A DNA stretch of 25,616 nucleotides from positions 1-25,616 of IMG/VR virus record IMGVR_UViG_3300031787_000748. One strand, 5' to 3'. Positions 1 to 8,321 of this stretch are shown here, piece by piece. Numbering within the stretch: position 1 is the stretch's first letter; every line of letters begins with the position of its first letter. The position numbers were made by a program, and so were the translations under genes. The notes under the pieces are model-generated. The model was not told the origin of the DNA. It ran no database searches and worked only from the letters and a program-made list of their open reading frames with translations. This DNA comes from a virus.

Positions 1-663
1 GAATTAGAGTATATCGGTTGGGATTATGAACTTGTATATGGTATTGACACTAATTCATATATGGGTTGTACTTTATCCCATTTGAAAGTCTTAAAACTTG
101 CAAAAGAAAGAAATTTTGATAAGGTAATGATAATTGAGGATGATTGTTTTTTTATGCCTTATGCAAAATCTTTGATTAATAAGTTAGATTCTGAATTGGA
201 GAGATTGGATTATTCTATCTTAAATTTATCTCCCACATTAAATAGACATATTAATAAATCTAACAAAAGTGAGTTTCTTTTAGATATGACAAATCTCCCT
301 GAAAAACAACGTCCTGAATTTAGGGAAATCTATGCTGCGAATATGGTAGTGTACGATAAAAACGTAATAAACGAAATCTTTAACATTAAAAATACCTCAC
401 ATCAAAATGGTGATTATTTTTATGCATATGATGATTACTTATTTCATTTTATAATACAAAAATATCAATCATATTGCCCTATACTACCAATTTGTTGTCA
501 GGGTAATGATTGGTCGGATATCTCACAAGGAATGTATAATAATTTTTACACTCAAACGTATAATTGGAACTCTTACAGTCCCATTAAAATTCCAAACGAA
601 TATATGGATTTTAATACTAATAAAGAAAAAAAAGAAAAAAAAATATATGAAACCATCTGTTAA
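1..663 (+). CDS. Glycosyltransferase family 25-like protein, 5'-truncated by window edge
   Basis: The frame is open from base 1, so the gene begins outside the window; the ATG at 61 is internal. The visible part holds a GT25 (LPS-type glycosyltransferase) signature: a GCTLSHLKV segment followed about 20 residues later by MIIEDD, whose acidic pair is the likely metal/nucleotide-sugar site. Family members transfer sugars from nucleotide sugars to lipopolysaccharide or proteins; the acceptor here cannot be told. No signal peptide or membrane segment is visible in the part present. The gene ends inside the start of the next one (17-base overlap), which suggests an operon of sugar-transfer enzymes. 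The end is very A-rich (623-645), which probably doubles as the ribosome-binding region of the next gene. Confidence 0.75.
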   Translation, partial: ELEYIGWDYELVYGIDTNSYMGCTLSHLKVLKLAKERNFDKVMIIEDDCFFMPYAKSLINKLDSELERLDYSILNLSPTLNRHINKSNKSEFLLDMTNLPEKQRPEFREIYAANMVVYDKNVINEIFNIKNTSHQNGDYFYAYDDYLFHFIIQKYQSYCPILPICCQGNDWSDISQGMYNNFYTQTYNWNSYSPIKIPNEYMDFNTNKEKKEKKIYETIC

Positions 664-1534
664 ATTTATTACTGCAATATATAGTGATTTATTCGGTAGT
701 GAATTTGGTGGAAGACCTAATAGATATTGGCATTATCGATGGAGTTTGTTATCTCTTTTAAAAATGACAGATGCGGATTTTGTTTGTTATACATCTGATA
801 GAGAGTACGAGGATTTAAAAACCTTTTTCTTTATTGAAAATAATGTTAACAAGGAGAAGTTAAAAATTGTTGTATCAGATTTAAATAAAAATCGGTATTC
901 CAATTTAATAAACAAATATAAAGATGTGGAAAAGGCAAAAGTCGGAGATAGGTGTTTAGAGATTCAATATATGAAATTTGAATGGTTTAATAATGAAGAT
1001 ATGTCTTATGATTATTACTTTTGGATTGATGCAGGACTATCACATTGTGGATTACTACCAAACAAATACTTGTCACTAACGGGTAATCATAATAAGGGTT
1101 ATTATGAATCAAATATTTTTAATAATGTATTTCTCAGAAATTTAGTTAGAAAAACTGAAAACAAGTTTACGATAATCGCAAAAGAAAACGATAGGAATTA
1201 TTGGTCTGGTACTGTTAATCCAATACATTACAAAAAATATGATAGAAGTTATCACGTTATTGGAGGATTATTTGGAGGTAAAAAAGAATTGTGGAAAAAC
1301 ATTGTTGATTTGTTCAACGACTATTTAACTGAAGTTACAATTTCAGACAATAATTTATACTTTGAGGAACATATTATGTCTTTAATGTATCGAAATCACG
1401 AAGAATTATTTCACTCATATAGTTTTGATATTTGGTGGCATGAAGATGAAAGAATACCTGACTTTGATATTATAGCGCATACAAAGAAAAATAAAAGTTT
1501 TTATAAAATAATAGAAGAACTCAATAATGAATAA
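647..1534 (+). CDS. HtrL/YibB-like putative glycosyltransferase
   Basis: A 295-residue protein. I chose the ATG at 647 because the residues encoded upstream in this frame are a low-complexity lysine run, while the family-like sequence starts with MKPSVKFITAIYSDLFG. The key motif is FWIDAGL at about residues 125-131, followed by a GGLFGG segment near residue 205 and a C-terminal EEHIMSLMY segment. This pattern is typical of the HtrL/YibB family (PF09612), whose members sit in sugar-transfer gene clusters and are thought to be GT-A-fold transferases. The stop overlaps the next gene by 8 bases, so the two are probably translationally coupled. The second gene carries a paralogous domain. The family call is from memory of motifs; the substrate is unknown. 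Confidence 0.65.
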   Translation: MKPSVKFITAIYSDLFGSEFGGRPNRYWHYRWSLLSLLKMTDADFVCYTSDREYEDLKTFFFIENNVNKEKLKIVVSDLNKNRYSNLINKYKDVEKAKVGDRCLEIQYMKFEWFNNEDMSYDYYFWIDAGLSHCGLLPNKYLSLTGNHNKGYYESNIFNNVFLRNLVRKTENKFTIIAKENDRNYWSGTVNPIHYKKYDRSYHVIGGLFGGKKELWKNIVDLFNDYLTEVTISDNNLYFEEHIMSLMYRNHEELFHSYSFDIWWHEDERIPDFDIIAHTKKNKSFYKIIEELNNE

Positions 1535-3215
1535 TTTAACGCTTGTTACTGGATTATGGGACATTGGTAGGGGAGGGCTCAATGAAGGTTGGTCTCGTTC
1601 ATTTGAGTTTTACCTTTCTAAATTTTCGGAATTATTAACAATAGATAATCCTATGATTATTTTCGGAGACTCAAAACTCAAAGAGTTTGTATTTGAAAGA
1701 AGAAATGAATCAAATACTCAATTTATTGAGAGGGATGTTAATTGGTTTAAAAATAATGAGTATTATACTTTAATACAACAAATTAGAACAAATGAAAAGT
1801 GGTATAATCAAACAGGGTGGTTGGTAGATTCAACACAATCAAAACTCGAGATGTACAATCCTTTAGTAATGTCAAAAATGTTTTTATTAAATGATGCTAA
1901 AATTTTAGATAAATTCGATTCAGAAAAACTATTTTGGATTGACGCAGGTTTGACTAATACCGTACATTCAGGTTATTTTACACACGATAAAGTTTTAGAA
2001 AAAATAAAAAATTTAACGAATAAATTTTTATTTGTTTGTTTTCCTTATGATGCGGAAACTGAAGTTCACGGATTTAATTATACTGAAATGAAAAAACTTA
2101 CAAATAACATACCTAAAGTTGTTGCGAGAGGTGGGTTTTTTGGTGGAGATAAACAAACAATTTCAGAAATAAACAGCTTATATTATAATCTCTTAATTAG
2201 TACCCTTAATAATAAATTTATGGGTACGGAAGAAAGTTTATTTACTATTTTATTATATAATTATCCATCGTTAATTGATTATTGTGAAATTGAGTCTAAT
2301 GGTTTAATTTATAAATTTTTTGAAGATGTTAAAATTAACAACGTTACTCTTAAAAATTTTGACACAAAAGATTTAAAATTTGATACAATAACTCGAACCA
2401 ACGGAAACAATGTTGGGTTATATGTTATAACATTTAATTCTCCTAATCAATTTGAAACTTTAATAAACTCTATGTTAGAATATGACACAGATTTTATAAC
2501 AAAAACAAAAAAATTCCTTCTAAATAATTCTACTGATTTAAACACTACTGAAAAATATATAGAACTATGTGATAAATTCGGATTTACACACATAAAAAAA
2601 GATAATATTGGTATAACAGGGGGGAGACAATTTATAGCAAAACACTTTGATGAACAAACAGATTTAGGTTATTATTTCTTTTTTGAGGATGATATGTTGT
2701 TTTACACTAAAAAAAATGAAATATGTAAAAATGGGTTTAATAGGTATGTAAAAAAATTATATAATAAATCATTAAACATCCTCCAAAAAGAAAGTTTTGA
2801 TTTTCTTAAACTTAATTTTACTGAATTTTATGGTTCAAATGACAAACAATGGTCTTGGTACAACGTACCTCAAAATTTCAGAGAAACACATTGGGTGAAT
2901 AATCCAAAATTACCTCATCAAGGTTTGGATCCAAATTCACCAAATACCGAATTCAAACATATAAAGTCTTTTCAAGGAGTACCATACGCTACAGGTGAAA
3001 TATATCTATGTAATTGGCCCATTTTAATGTCAAAAATTGGTAATTACAAATGTTATTTAGAAACAGTTTTTGAACATCCTTTTGAACAAACATTAATGTC
3101 TCATTGTTATCAAAAAACTGTTAATGGTGAAATAAATCCTGGTATTTTATTATTAACCCCTACTGAACACAATAGATTTGAACACTATGAATCTACTTTA
3201 AGAAAAGAATGTTAA
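1527..3215 (+). CDS. Two-domain glycosyltransferase: HtrL/YibB-like domain plus GT-A-like domain
   Basis: A 562-residue protein. Residues 1 to about 275 repeat the HtrL/YibB-like pattern of the preceding gene (FWIDAGL at 136-142, GGFFGG at 202-207, EESLFT near 235). From about residue 295 a second domain begins with VGLYVITFNSPNQF, a GT2-like opening, and has FFEDDML at 385-391. The EDD there is the likely DxD-type site of a GT-A fold. Such a fusion could add two sugars in sequence or combine two specificities; that is an inference. It is the last of three sugar-transfer genes in a row. Phage-borne clusters like this may decorate virion proteins, DNA bases or host surface glycans; nothing here decides which. 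Confidence 0.65.
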   Translation: MNNLTLVTGLWDIGRGGLNEGWSRSFEFYLSKFSELLTIDNPMIIFGDSKLKEFVFERRNESNTQFIERDVNWFKNNEYYTLIQQIRTNEKWYNQTGWLVDSTQSKLEMYNPLVMSKMFLLNDAKILDKFDSEKLFWIDAGLTNTVHSGYFTHDKVLEKIKNLTNKFLFVCFPYDAETEVHGFNYTEMKKLTNNIPKVVARGGFFGGDKQTISEINSLYYNLLISTLNNKFMGTEESLFTILLYNYPSLIDYCEIESNGLIYKFFEDVKINNVTLKNFDTKDLKFDTITRTNGNNVGLYVITFNSPNQFETLINSMLEYDTDFITKTKKFLLNNSTDLNTTEKYIELCDKFGFTHIKKDNIGITGGRQFIAKHFDEQTDLGYYFFFEDDMLFYTKKNEICKNGFNRYVKKLYNKSLNILQKESFDFLKLNFTEFYGSNDKQWSWYNVPQNFRETHWVNNPKLPHQGLDPNSPNTEFKHIKSFQGVPYATGEIYLCNWPILMSKIGNYKCYLETVFEHPFEQTLMSHCYQKTVNGEINPGILLLTPTEHNRFEHYESTLRKEC

Positions 3216-3230
3216 ATTTTCTTTTCCGTA

Positions 3231-3238
3231 TATTTATA
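3231..3238 (+). promoter_or_regulatory. Putative late promoter element TATTTATA
   Basis: The octamer lies 13 bases before the ATG of the gene at 3252 and is followed by GTAAAA. It matches the recurrent motif seen upstream of many genes in this window. Its function is inferred from position only. Confidence 0.45.
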
Positions 3239-3251
3239 GTAAAAACTATTA

Positions 3252-3668
3252 ATGGAATTCTACATCAAAAAAAATGCAACACTTCCAGTTTTAAAACTCC
3301 AAGTTGTTAAAGACGGAAGAAGTGATTATAATAAATTTATGAATATGATAGAGGAATCCGCTATATTTTTTTCAATGGTTAACGTTGAAACGGGAATACC
3401 CAAAATAACTACAAGACCTGCGGGGTTTGTGGAAAAAATTCAAATAGAACCTAATGCCACTCCTGAATATTATATTTATTATAAATTTAACCCAAAAGAC
3501 ACAAATAAAGTTGGTAGATATGAGGGACAGTTTTTATTAAGAAACGATGATGGAACACTTATATTACCGATTAGAGAACAACTTTTTATAAATGTTCAAG
3601 AAAGTTATATTGCGGACGATTTAGATTACGAATCTTGTTATGTTATTGATTTTCCTTGTTGTACATAA
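3252..3668 (+). CDS. Hypothetical beta-rich protein, possibly virion-associated
   Basis: A 138-residue protein that I do not recognise with certainty. It opens with MEFYIKKNATLPVLKLQVVKDG and has alternating hydrophobic strands throughout, ending in a short acidic, cysteine-containing tail (CYVIDFPCCT). The layout recalls small beta-sandwich domains at the N-terminus of phage baseplate or receptor-binding proteins (BppU-type), where a short ligand-free sandwich anchors the protein. No catalytic motif is visible. It is preceded by a TATTTATA element, unlike the glycosyltransferases before it, which fits expression with structural genes. It is separated by 16 bases from the next small gene. Confidence 0.5.
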   Translation: MEFYIKKNATLPVLKLQVVKDGRSDYNKFMNMIEESAIFFSMVNVETGIPKITTRPAGFVEKIQIEPNATPEYYIYYKFNPKDTNKVGRYEGQFLLRNDDGTLILPIREQLFINVQESYIADDLDYESCYVIDFPCCT

Positions 3669-3684
3669 ATTAAAATAAAAAAAT

Positions 3685-3924
3685 ATGAGAATAGAAATTA
3701 TAAACCCAAAAGAAATTGTTGTTGTACAAGAAAAACGCCAAACCTTTAATAGTTTAACTATAGAGAGAATCATTGATTTTGTGGAACAAAAAAAAGTTAT
3801 AGTATTTTTAAAAGAAATACCTGATCCAATTATTGTGTGGGAAGGAGAAGAATATGATTCAAAAAGGGAATGGACAAAAAATGAAGTTGCCCAATATGTT
3901 AAAAGACTTTATTCTGATGTTTGA
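3685..3924 (+). CDS. Hypothetical small protein (79 aa)
   Basis: I do not recognise this protein. It has an N-terminal strand-rich half (MRIEIINPKEIVVVQEKR) and a charged C-terminal half ending in a predicted helix (KNEVAQYVKRLYSDV). It has no membrane segment, cysteine pair or known motif. It starts 16 bases after the preceding gene, with an A-rich spacer, so it is probably co-transcribed with it. It ends about 90 bases before the DNA polymerase gene, the gap being occupied by a foldable RNA element. Confidence 0.5.
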   Translation: MRIEIINPKEIVVVQEKRQTFNSLTIERIIDFVEQKKVIVFLKEIPDPIIVWEGEEYDSKREWTKNEVAQYVKRLYSDV

Positions 3925-3947
3925 TTTGTTATCAACTATTTAATATA

Positions 3948-4003
3948 TTTAGGATTGAAGGTAAATGCCTCCTTTGTGAGTCAGAGAATACACCAAACCT
4001 AAA
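3948..4003 (+). promoter_or_regulatory. Predicted three-way-junction RNA leader upstream of DNA polymerase
   Basis: By eye the transcript folds as follows. The outer stem is TTTAGGATTG (3948-3957) with CAAACCTAAA (3994-4003), 9 pairs and one A-A mismatch. Inside are a small hairpin, AGGT (3959-3962) with GCCT (3967-3970), loop AAAT, and a second hairpin, CTTTG (3972-3976) with CAGAG (3982-3986), loop TGAGT. The polymerase ATG is 11 bases downstream. T4 gp43 represses its own mRNA by binding a leader hairpin, so an autoregulatory operator is a reasonable guess. No known riboswitch or ribozyme core was recognised. There is no T-tract, so it is not a terminator. Confidence 0.4.
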
Positions 4004-4014
4004 AAATATATATA

Positions 4015-6846
4015 ATGATATCATCCGAAGAAATTCAGTCCTTTTTAGAAGGTTCAGATCCTGAAAAATTTATTGTCTCAATTGAATACGATTATGCCGC
4101 CAATTGTATCTACAAAGTAAAAGACTGTCCTGAAAAAGGAAAATCACTACAAAAAGAAAACTTTACCTCTTTTGGGTGGGTAGGAGATTTAAGAGGTTTA
4201 AATTTTTATCAATCATCTAAAGATTTACAAAAAAGTGCAATGTCTAAGTATGGTATTGTGATAGAAAAGCTTAGAACTGATGGTGATGAAAGATTAGAAA
4301 ACGGACTTACTTTTATTGTGAAGTCAATCAAAGGTTATAGAGAACTAATACAGTTTTTTAGAGATGGAGGGATAGATCCTTGGGGCGAAAGAGTTAAAGA
4401 TAAAATAATGATTCTTCCCCCCGTTGAGCAATATTTAATTTCAAAAGAAAAAAGATTATTTAAAGGTTATGAAGAATACAACGATATCACAAGATTTGTA
4501 TTCGACTTAGAGACTACCGCTTTAGAACCAAAAGACGGTAGGATATTTATGATAGGTATGAAAACCAACAAGGGTTTTCTTAAAGTTATTGAATGTAAGG
4601 ATGAAGATGAAGAAAGAAGAGGTATTGTGGAATTCTTTGAAATAATAGATAAATTAAAACCCTCAATAATAGGTGGATATAATTCTGCGAACTTCGACTG
4701 GTATTGGATATTTGAGAGGAGTAAGGCTCTTAATCTTGATTTAAAAAAATTACCAACCTCCTTAAACCGAATGAAACCAATTGCTCAAAAAGAATCAATG
4801 TTAAAGTTGGCAAACGAGGTTGAAAAGTATAATCAAGTTCAAATGTGGGGTTATAATGTAATTGATATACTTCATTCTGTTAGAAGAGCTCAGGCAATTA
4901 ATTCTAACATTAAAGAAGCCGGACTAAAATATATTACAAAGTTTATTGATGCTGAAGCTAAAGATCGTATCTACATCGAACATACCAAAATTGGTTCTAT
5001 GTATGCAAAAAAAGAAGACTATTGGTTAAACATTCAAAACGGAGGATATAAAAAGGTTGGTGTTGATTCTAAAATTGATGAGGTTTGTGAAAGAAGAAGT
5101 GATGTTTATATTAAAACAACAGGTGATGATATCGTAGAGAGATATCTTGACGATGACTTGGAGGAAACCCTACTTGTTGATGAGGAGTTCAATCAAGGGA
5201 CATTCTTACTTGCATCACTTGTACCAACAACTTATGAAAGGGTTTCAACAATGGGAACTGCAACATTATGGAAAATGTTGATGTTAGCGTGGTCTTATAA
5301 ACACGGACTTGCAATTCCAGCAAAAAACGAGAAGAGAAACTTTGTTGGTGGGTTATCAAGATTAATTAGAACAGGATACTCAAGAAACGTATTAAAACTT
5401 GACTACTCTTCACTTTATCCATCAATTCAGTTGGTTCACGATGTATTTCCCGAATGTGATATAACAGGTGCGATGAAGGGATTGTTATCTCATTTTAGAA
5501 CAACCCGTATTATGTATAAGAACTTGGCTGAGGAATACGCAAGTATTGATAAGAAGAAGTCACTTTCTTTTGATAGAAAACAATTACCAATTAAAATTTT
5601 TATTAACGCATTCTTTGGTTCATTGTCAGCACCTCAAGTTTTTCATTGGGGTGATATGAATAAAGGAGAAATGATTACCTGTACTGGTAGGCAATACTTA
5701 CGAATGATGATTCATTTCTTTATGGATAGAGGATATACACCACTTGTAATGGATACGGATGGTATTAACTTTTCAGTTCCTGATGGTGTAGAAAGTAGAA
5801 GATATATTGGTAAAGGATTAAACTGGAAAGTTAAAGAGGGTAAAGAATATGTGGGTGAGGAAGCTGACGTGATGGAGTTTAATGACTTAGCAATGAGGGG
5901 TGAGATGGCTCTTGACACTGATGGACAGTGGCCTGCCTGTATTAACTTAGCAAGAAAGAACTACGCCCTTATCACAGGTAAAGGTAAAATTAAACTTACA
6001 GGTAACTCAATTAAATCTAAAAAAATGCCAAAGTATATTGAGGTGTTTTTAGATAAAGCAATTAAAATGTTACTTGATGGTGATGGTAAAGGATTTGTAG
6101 AATACTATTATGAATACCTACAAAGAATATTCGATCAGAAAATTCCTTTGGCTCAAATTGCCAATAAGTCAAAGGTAAAACAATCTATTGATGACTATGT
6201 TGCAAGAAGTAAAACAAGAACAAAGGCGGGAGCGTTAATGTCAAGACAAGCACATATGGAACTTGCAATCAGAGAAAATTTAAATGTGAATCTTGGTGAT
6301 ATAATTTATTATGTTAATAATGGAACAAAGGCATCACATGGAGATGTTCAAAAGGTTAACAAACCAAAAAAGGGTTGGGCACAAGAACATTTAGATAGTT
6401 ATTATCAGGGTTACGGCACCTATCCTGATGATAGTTGGGAATCAATAATCCAATTAAATTGTTATAGATTAGACCCAATAGATTTAGAAAACAATCCTGA
6501 TATGTTAGGTGAGTACAACATCCAAAGAGCAATTGTTACATTCAATAAACGAGTTGAACCTTTATTAGTTGTATTTCAAAAAGAAGTTAGAAATAATCTA
6601 TTAATTAAAAATCCTGAAGAAAGAGGTTTTTTTACTACAGAACAATGTCAACTCATTAATGGACAACCGTTCAAAGAAGAAGATCAAGATAAGTTAGAAG
6701 ATGTGATGGAAATATCAAATGAGGAAATGGAATTTTGGACGAATGTAGGTGTTTCACCATTTCATATGTATAAATTGGCGGATCCATTTATGATGAAATT
6801 TTTAAAAGAAGATGAATTAAGACATTTTGAGACCGTCGGAGGATAA
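4015..6846 (+). CDS. 43: Family B DNA polymerase with 3'-5' exonuclease (T4 gp43-like)
   Basis: A 943-residue replicative polymerase. The exonuclease half shows Exo I FDLETT (D164, E166), Exo II GYNSANFD (N223, D228) and a probable Exo III Y377-x3-D381. The polymerase half shows motif A LDYSSLYPS (D463), motif B from about K527 to FFG at 533-535, and motif C VMDTDG (D580, D582). Motif C ends in Gly where most family B enzymes have Ser (DTDS). All catalytic acids expected for both activities are present, so the enzyme should be active. Length is close to T4 gp43 (898 residues). It follows a structured RNA leader and lacks an upstream TATTTATA, suggesting expression apart from late genes. Its last 30 bases overlap convergently with the end of the minus-strand gene 6817-7176. 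Confidence 0.95.
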   Translation: MISSEEIQSFLEGSDPEKFIVSIEYDYAANCIYKVKDCPEKGKSLQKENFTSFGWVGDLRGLNFYQSSKDLQKSAMSKYGIVIEKLRTDGDERLENGLTFIVKSIKGYRELIQFFRDGGIDPWGERVKDKIMILPPVEQYLISKEKRLFKGYEEYNDITRFVFDLETTALEPKDGRIFMIGMKTNKGFLKVIECKDEDEERRGIVEFFEIIDKLKPSIIGGYNSANFDWYWIFERSKALNLDLKKLPTSLNRMKPIAQKESMLKLANEVEKYNQVQMWGYNVIDILHSVRRAQAINSNIKEAGLKYITKFIDAEAKDRIYIEHTKIGSMYAKKEDYWLNIQNGGYKKVGVDSKIDEVCERRSDVYIKTTGDDIVERYLDDDLEETLLVDEEFNQGTFLLASLVPTTYERVSTMGTATLWKMLMLAWSYKHGLAIPAKNEKRNFVGGLSRLIRTGYSRNVLKLDYSSLYPSIQLVHDVFPECDITGAMKGLLSHFRTTRIMYKNLAEEYASIDKKKSLSFDRKQLPIKIFINAFFGSLSAPQVFHWGDMNKGEMITCTGRQYLRMMIHFFMDRGYTPLVMDTDGINFSVPDGVESRRYIGKGLNWKVKEGKEYVGEEADVMEFNDLAMRGEMALDTDGQWPACINLARKNYALITGKGKIKLTGNSIKSKKMPKYIEVFLDKAIKMLLDGDGKGFVEYYYEYLQRIFDQKIPLAQIANKSKVKQSIDDYVARSKTRTKAGALMSRQAHMELAIRENLNVNLGDIIYYVNNGTKASHGDVQKVNKPKKGWAQEHLDSYYQGYGTYPDDSWESIIQLNCYRLDPIDLENNPDMLGEYNIQRAIVTFNKRVEPLLVVFQKEVRNNLLIKNPEERGFFTTEQCQLINGQPFKEEDQDKLEDVMEISNEEMEFWTNVGVSPFHMYKLADPFMMKFLKEDELRHFETVGG

Positions 6847-7176
6847 TATATACCAATTACCTTCTACAAACTGAAATTGAACACAAGCTCCTTTTTCTAA
6901 AAGTAATTCGTCCCATTCTTCATCAATCATACCTACATCAGATTTAATCAAAACAGTTGTCAAAGATTTAATGGTAACTGTTTTGTTTTTTTCTGAGTTC
7001 AAAGTAACTTCCGAATTTTCAACATCTTTAACTATAACTAATAATTCCTCATCAATTTTATGATGTTCAGTTGTGACAATTTTATCAGTTACTATGTTTG
7101 ATGTTTTAGGTGTTGTTTGTGTTTTGTATCTTACAACATTTTTTCTTGGGGATATGTCTTCAATTCTTATACTCAT
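6817..7176 (-). CDS. Hypothetical protein, possibly virion-associated (119 aa)
   Basis: I do not recognise this protein with confidence. The N-terminal third is basic and Thr/Lys-rich; a middle stretch (TVTIKSLTTVLIKSD) and the end (CVQFQFVEGNWYILSSDG) look like beta strands. The end resembles strand-turn units seen in phage fibre and decoration proteins, where a tryptophan/tyrosine pair closes a repeat. Its start overlaps the stop of the gp13-like gene upstream by 4 bases, so the two are probably translationally coupled, and this is the last gene of the minus-strand block. Its end overlaps the polymerase gene by 30 bases in convergent orientation. Confidence 0.55.
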   Translation of the reverse strand: MSIRIEDISPRKNVVRYKTQTTPKTSNIVTDKIVTTEHHKIDEELLVIVKDVENSEVTLNSEKNKTVTIKSLTTVLIKSDVGMIDEEWDELLLEKGACVQFQFVEGNWYILSSDGLKMS

Positions 7177-8297
7177 ATTACATAAATTTGTCTTGGGAAC
7201 GCCCTGAACTTTAAAGTTTTATTAAGATTTTCTGCAAGTAAAGCCTCTCTCTCTAAAACTTTATCAGGGCGTAGTCTTGTCAACTTACCTTCAGCACCTG
7301 TCAATTCCTCAACCAATTTTGTTTTTTCGTCTTTTCCTTCTGTTGCCAAAGATTGATAATCCATTGTAAGTTCAGAATCTGGTGTTTTAAGGTTACCACT
7401 AAATTTACCTCTAACTTTTGATAAAACTTCTTTACAACTAGCAATAAACCAATTTCTAACCCAAACTTGTGCTGGGTGATTTAAATCAACCCAAGATAAT
7501 TTATCGATAGGTACGTCAGAAGGTAATTTAATTATGTCAGGATTTGACTTCAAACAATTATCTCTATCCTCGGGACCAACATCATAATACCAATACCATA
7601 CTTTACCTTTTGCTAATGTGGAATTACCGAAATCAAATTTACCTCCTGGTGTGTTCATTAAATGTATAGCTTTCTTACCACCAGGTAATGCGGTAATTCT
7701 ATACGTTAAATCACCTGCAATGATTCTTCTTTGGATATTGATTTCTTGCATTCTTAATAACATATCAAATGCTGGCATCATAAAATATGAACCTGACATA
7801 TTACCAAGTTGCGCGTATCCTGCCGGTCCTGATATACCACCTCCTGCAATACCACCAAACGTCCAAGGGTCGAACAACATATTATTTAATTCTGCGGGAG
7901 TAAACCATAGTAATTCATTAATTTCTCTATTTGCAGGTATTTCATAAATTTGTTGATTAGGAACCAACTGAATGTAATCCTTTTTTAATTCCCATTCACC
8001 ACCGGCTTGTAAACCAACAATTTTTGAATATGCATATGTATATCTGGTTTCATAGTCTAAACTTTTTGTTACAAAAGCACGTGATAATGATTGAGTCTCT
8101 ATATTTAAATTCCACAAACTTGTCCATTGCGATTCTATTAACCAATCATTAACGGATTGGGAGTATTGATCTATGGCAAACTCAAGTAAAGTATCCATTT
8201 GTTCGTCTTCTAATTCAACACTCCTTAATGGTGCCCCTAATAGGTGTCTAATTTGGGTGTATAACTTAGATCTTTCAGGTTCTGGTATGATTGCCAT
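7173..8297 (-). CDS. Neck (head-completion) protein, T4 gp13-like
   Basis: A 374-residue protein. The N-terminus (LGAPLRSVELEDEQMDTLL, then AIDQYSQ) is like the start of T4-like neck proteins. The region 277-325 (VRNWFIASCKEVLSKVRGKF, then SELTMDYQSLATEGKDEK) closely recalls the conserved C-terminal segment of gp13 from marine T4-like phages (RGKF followed by a short helix with E-G-x-x-E-K). gp13 with gp14 joins the filled head to the tail. A Gly-rich stretch (149-166) in the middle may be a flexible loop. The gene lies on the opposite strand from the other tail genes and is preceded by a TATTTATA element. The identity is by remembered motifs; another connector role is possible. Confidence 0.6.
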   Translation of the reverse strand: MAIIPEPERSKLYTQIRHLLGAPLRSVELEDEQMDTLLEFAIDQYSQSVNDWLIESQWTSLWNLNIETQSLSRAFVTKSLDYETRYTYAYSKIVGLQAGGEWELKKDYIQLVPNQQIYEIPANREINELLWFTPAELNNMLFDPWTFGGIAGGGISGPAGYAQLGNMSGSYFMMPAFDMLLRMQEINIQRRIIAGDLTYRITALPGGKKAIHLMNTPGGKFDFGNSTLAKGKVWYWYYDVGPEDRDNCLKSNPDIIKLPSDVPIDKLSWVDLNHPAQVWVRNWFIASCKEVLSKVRGKFSGNLKTPDSELTMDYQSLATEGKDEKTKLVEELTGAEGKLTRLRPDKVLEREALLAENLNKTLKFRAFPRQIYVI

Positions 8298-8311
8298 AAT
8301 AATTGTTTTTA

Positions 8312-8319
8312 TATAAATA
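8312..8319 (-). promoter_or_regulatory. Putative late promoter element TATTTATA (minus strand)
   Basis: Reads TATTTATA on the minus strand, 14 bases before the ATG of the gp13-like gene, followed by TAAAAA. It fills most of the 24-base gap between the two minus-strand genes. Confidence 0.45.
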
Positions 8320-8321
8320 TT

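Noticed and set aside
506-646. Upstream in-frame start that would lengthen the HtrL/YibB-like gene by 47 residues
   Set aside because: The added residues overlap the GT25-like gene in another frame and end in a lysine run from A-rich DNA; the family-like sequence begins at the ATG at 647.
3948-4003. Tested as a tRNA, hammerhead ribozyme or known riboswitch
   Set aside because: It lacks tRNA arm sizes and the CCA-end layout, the hammerhead CUGAUGA/GAAA core, and any riboswitch core I could recall; kept only as a structured leader.
5712-5918. Short minus-strand open frame inside the DNA polymerase gene
   Set aside because: It is antisense to the region encoding motif C and downstream residues of the polymerase; codon constraint there explains it.
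7618-7947. Open frame on the plus strand opposite the gp13-like gene
   Set aside because: It is antisense to a well-supported coding region, with a low-complexity Pro/Ile/Leu-rich product and no motif.
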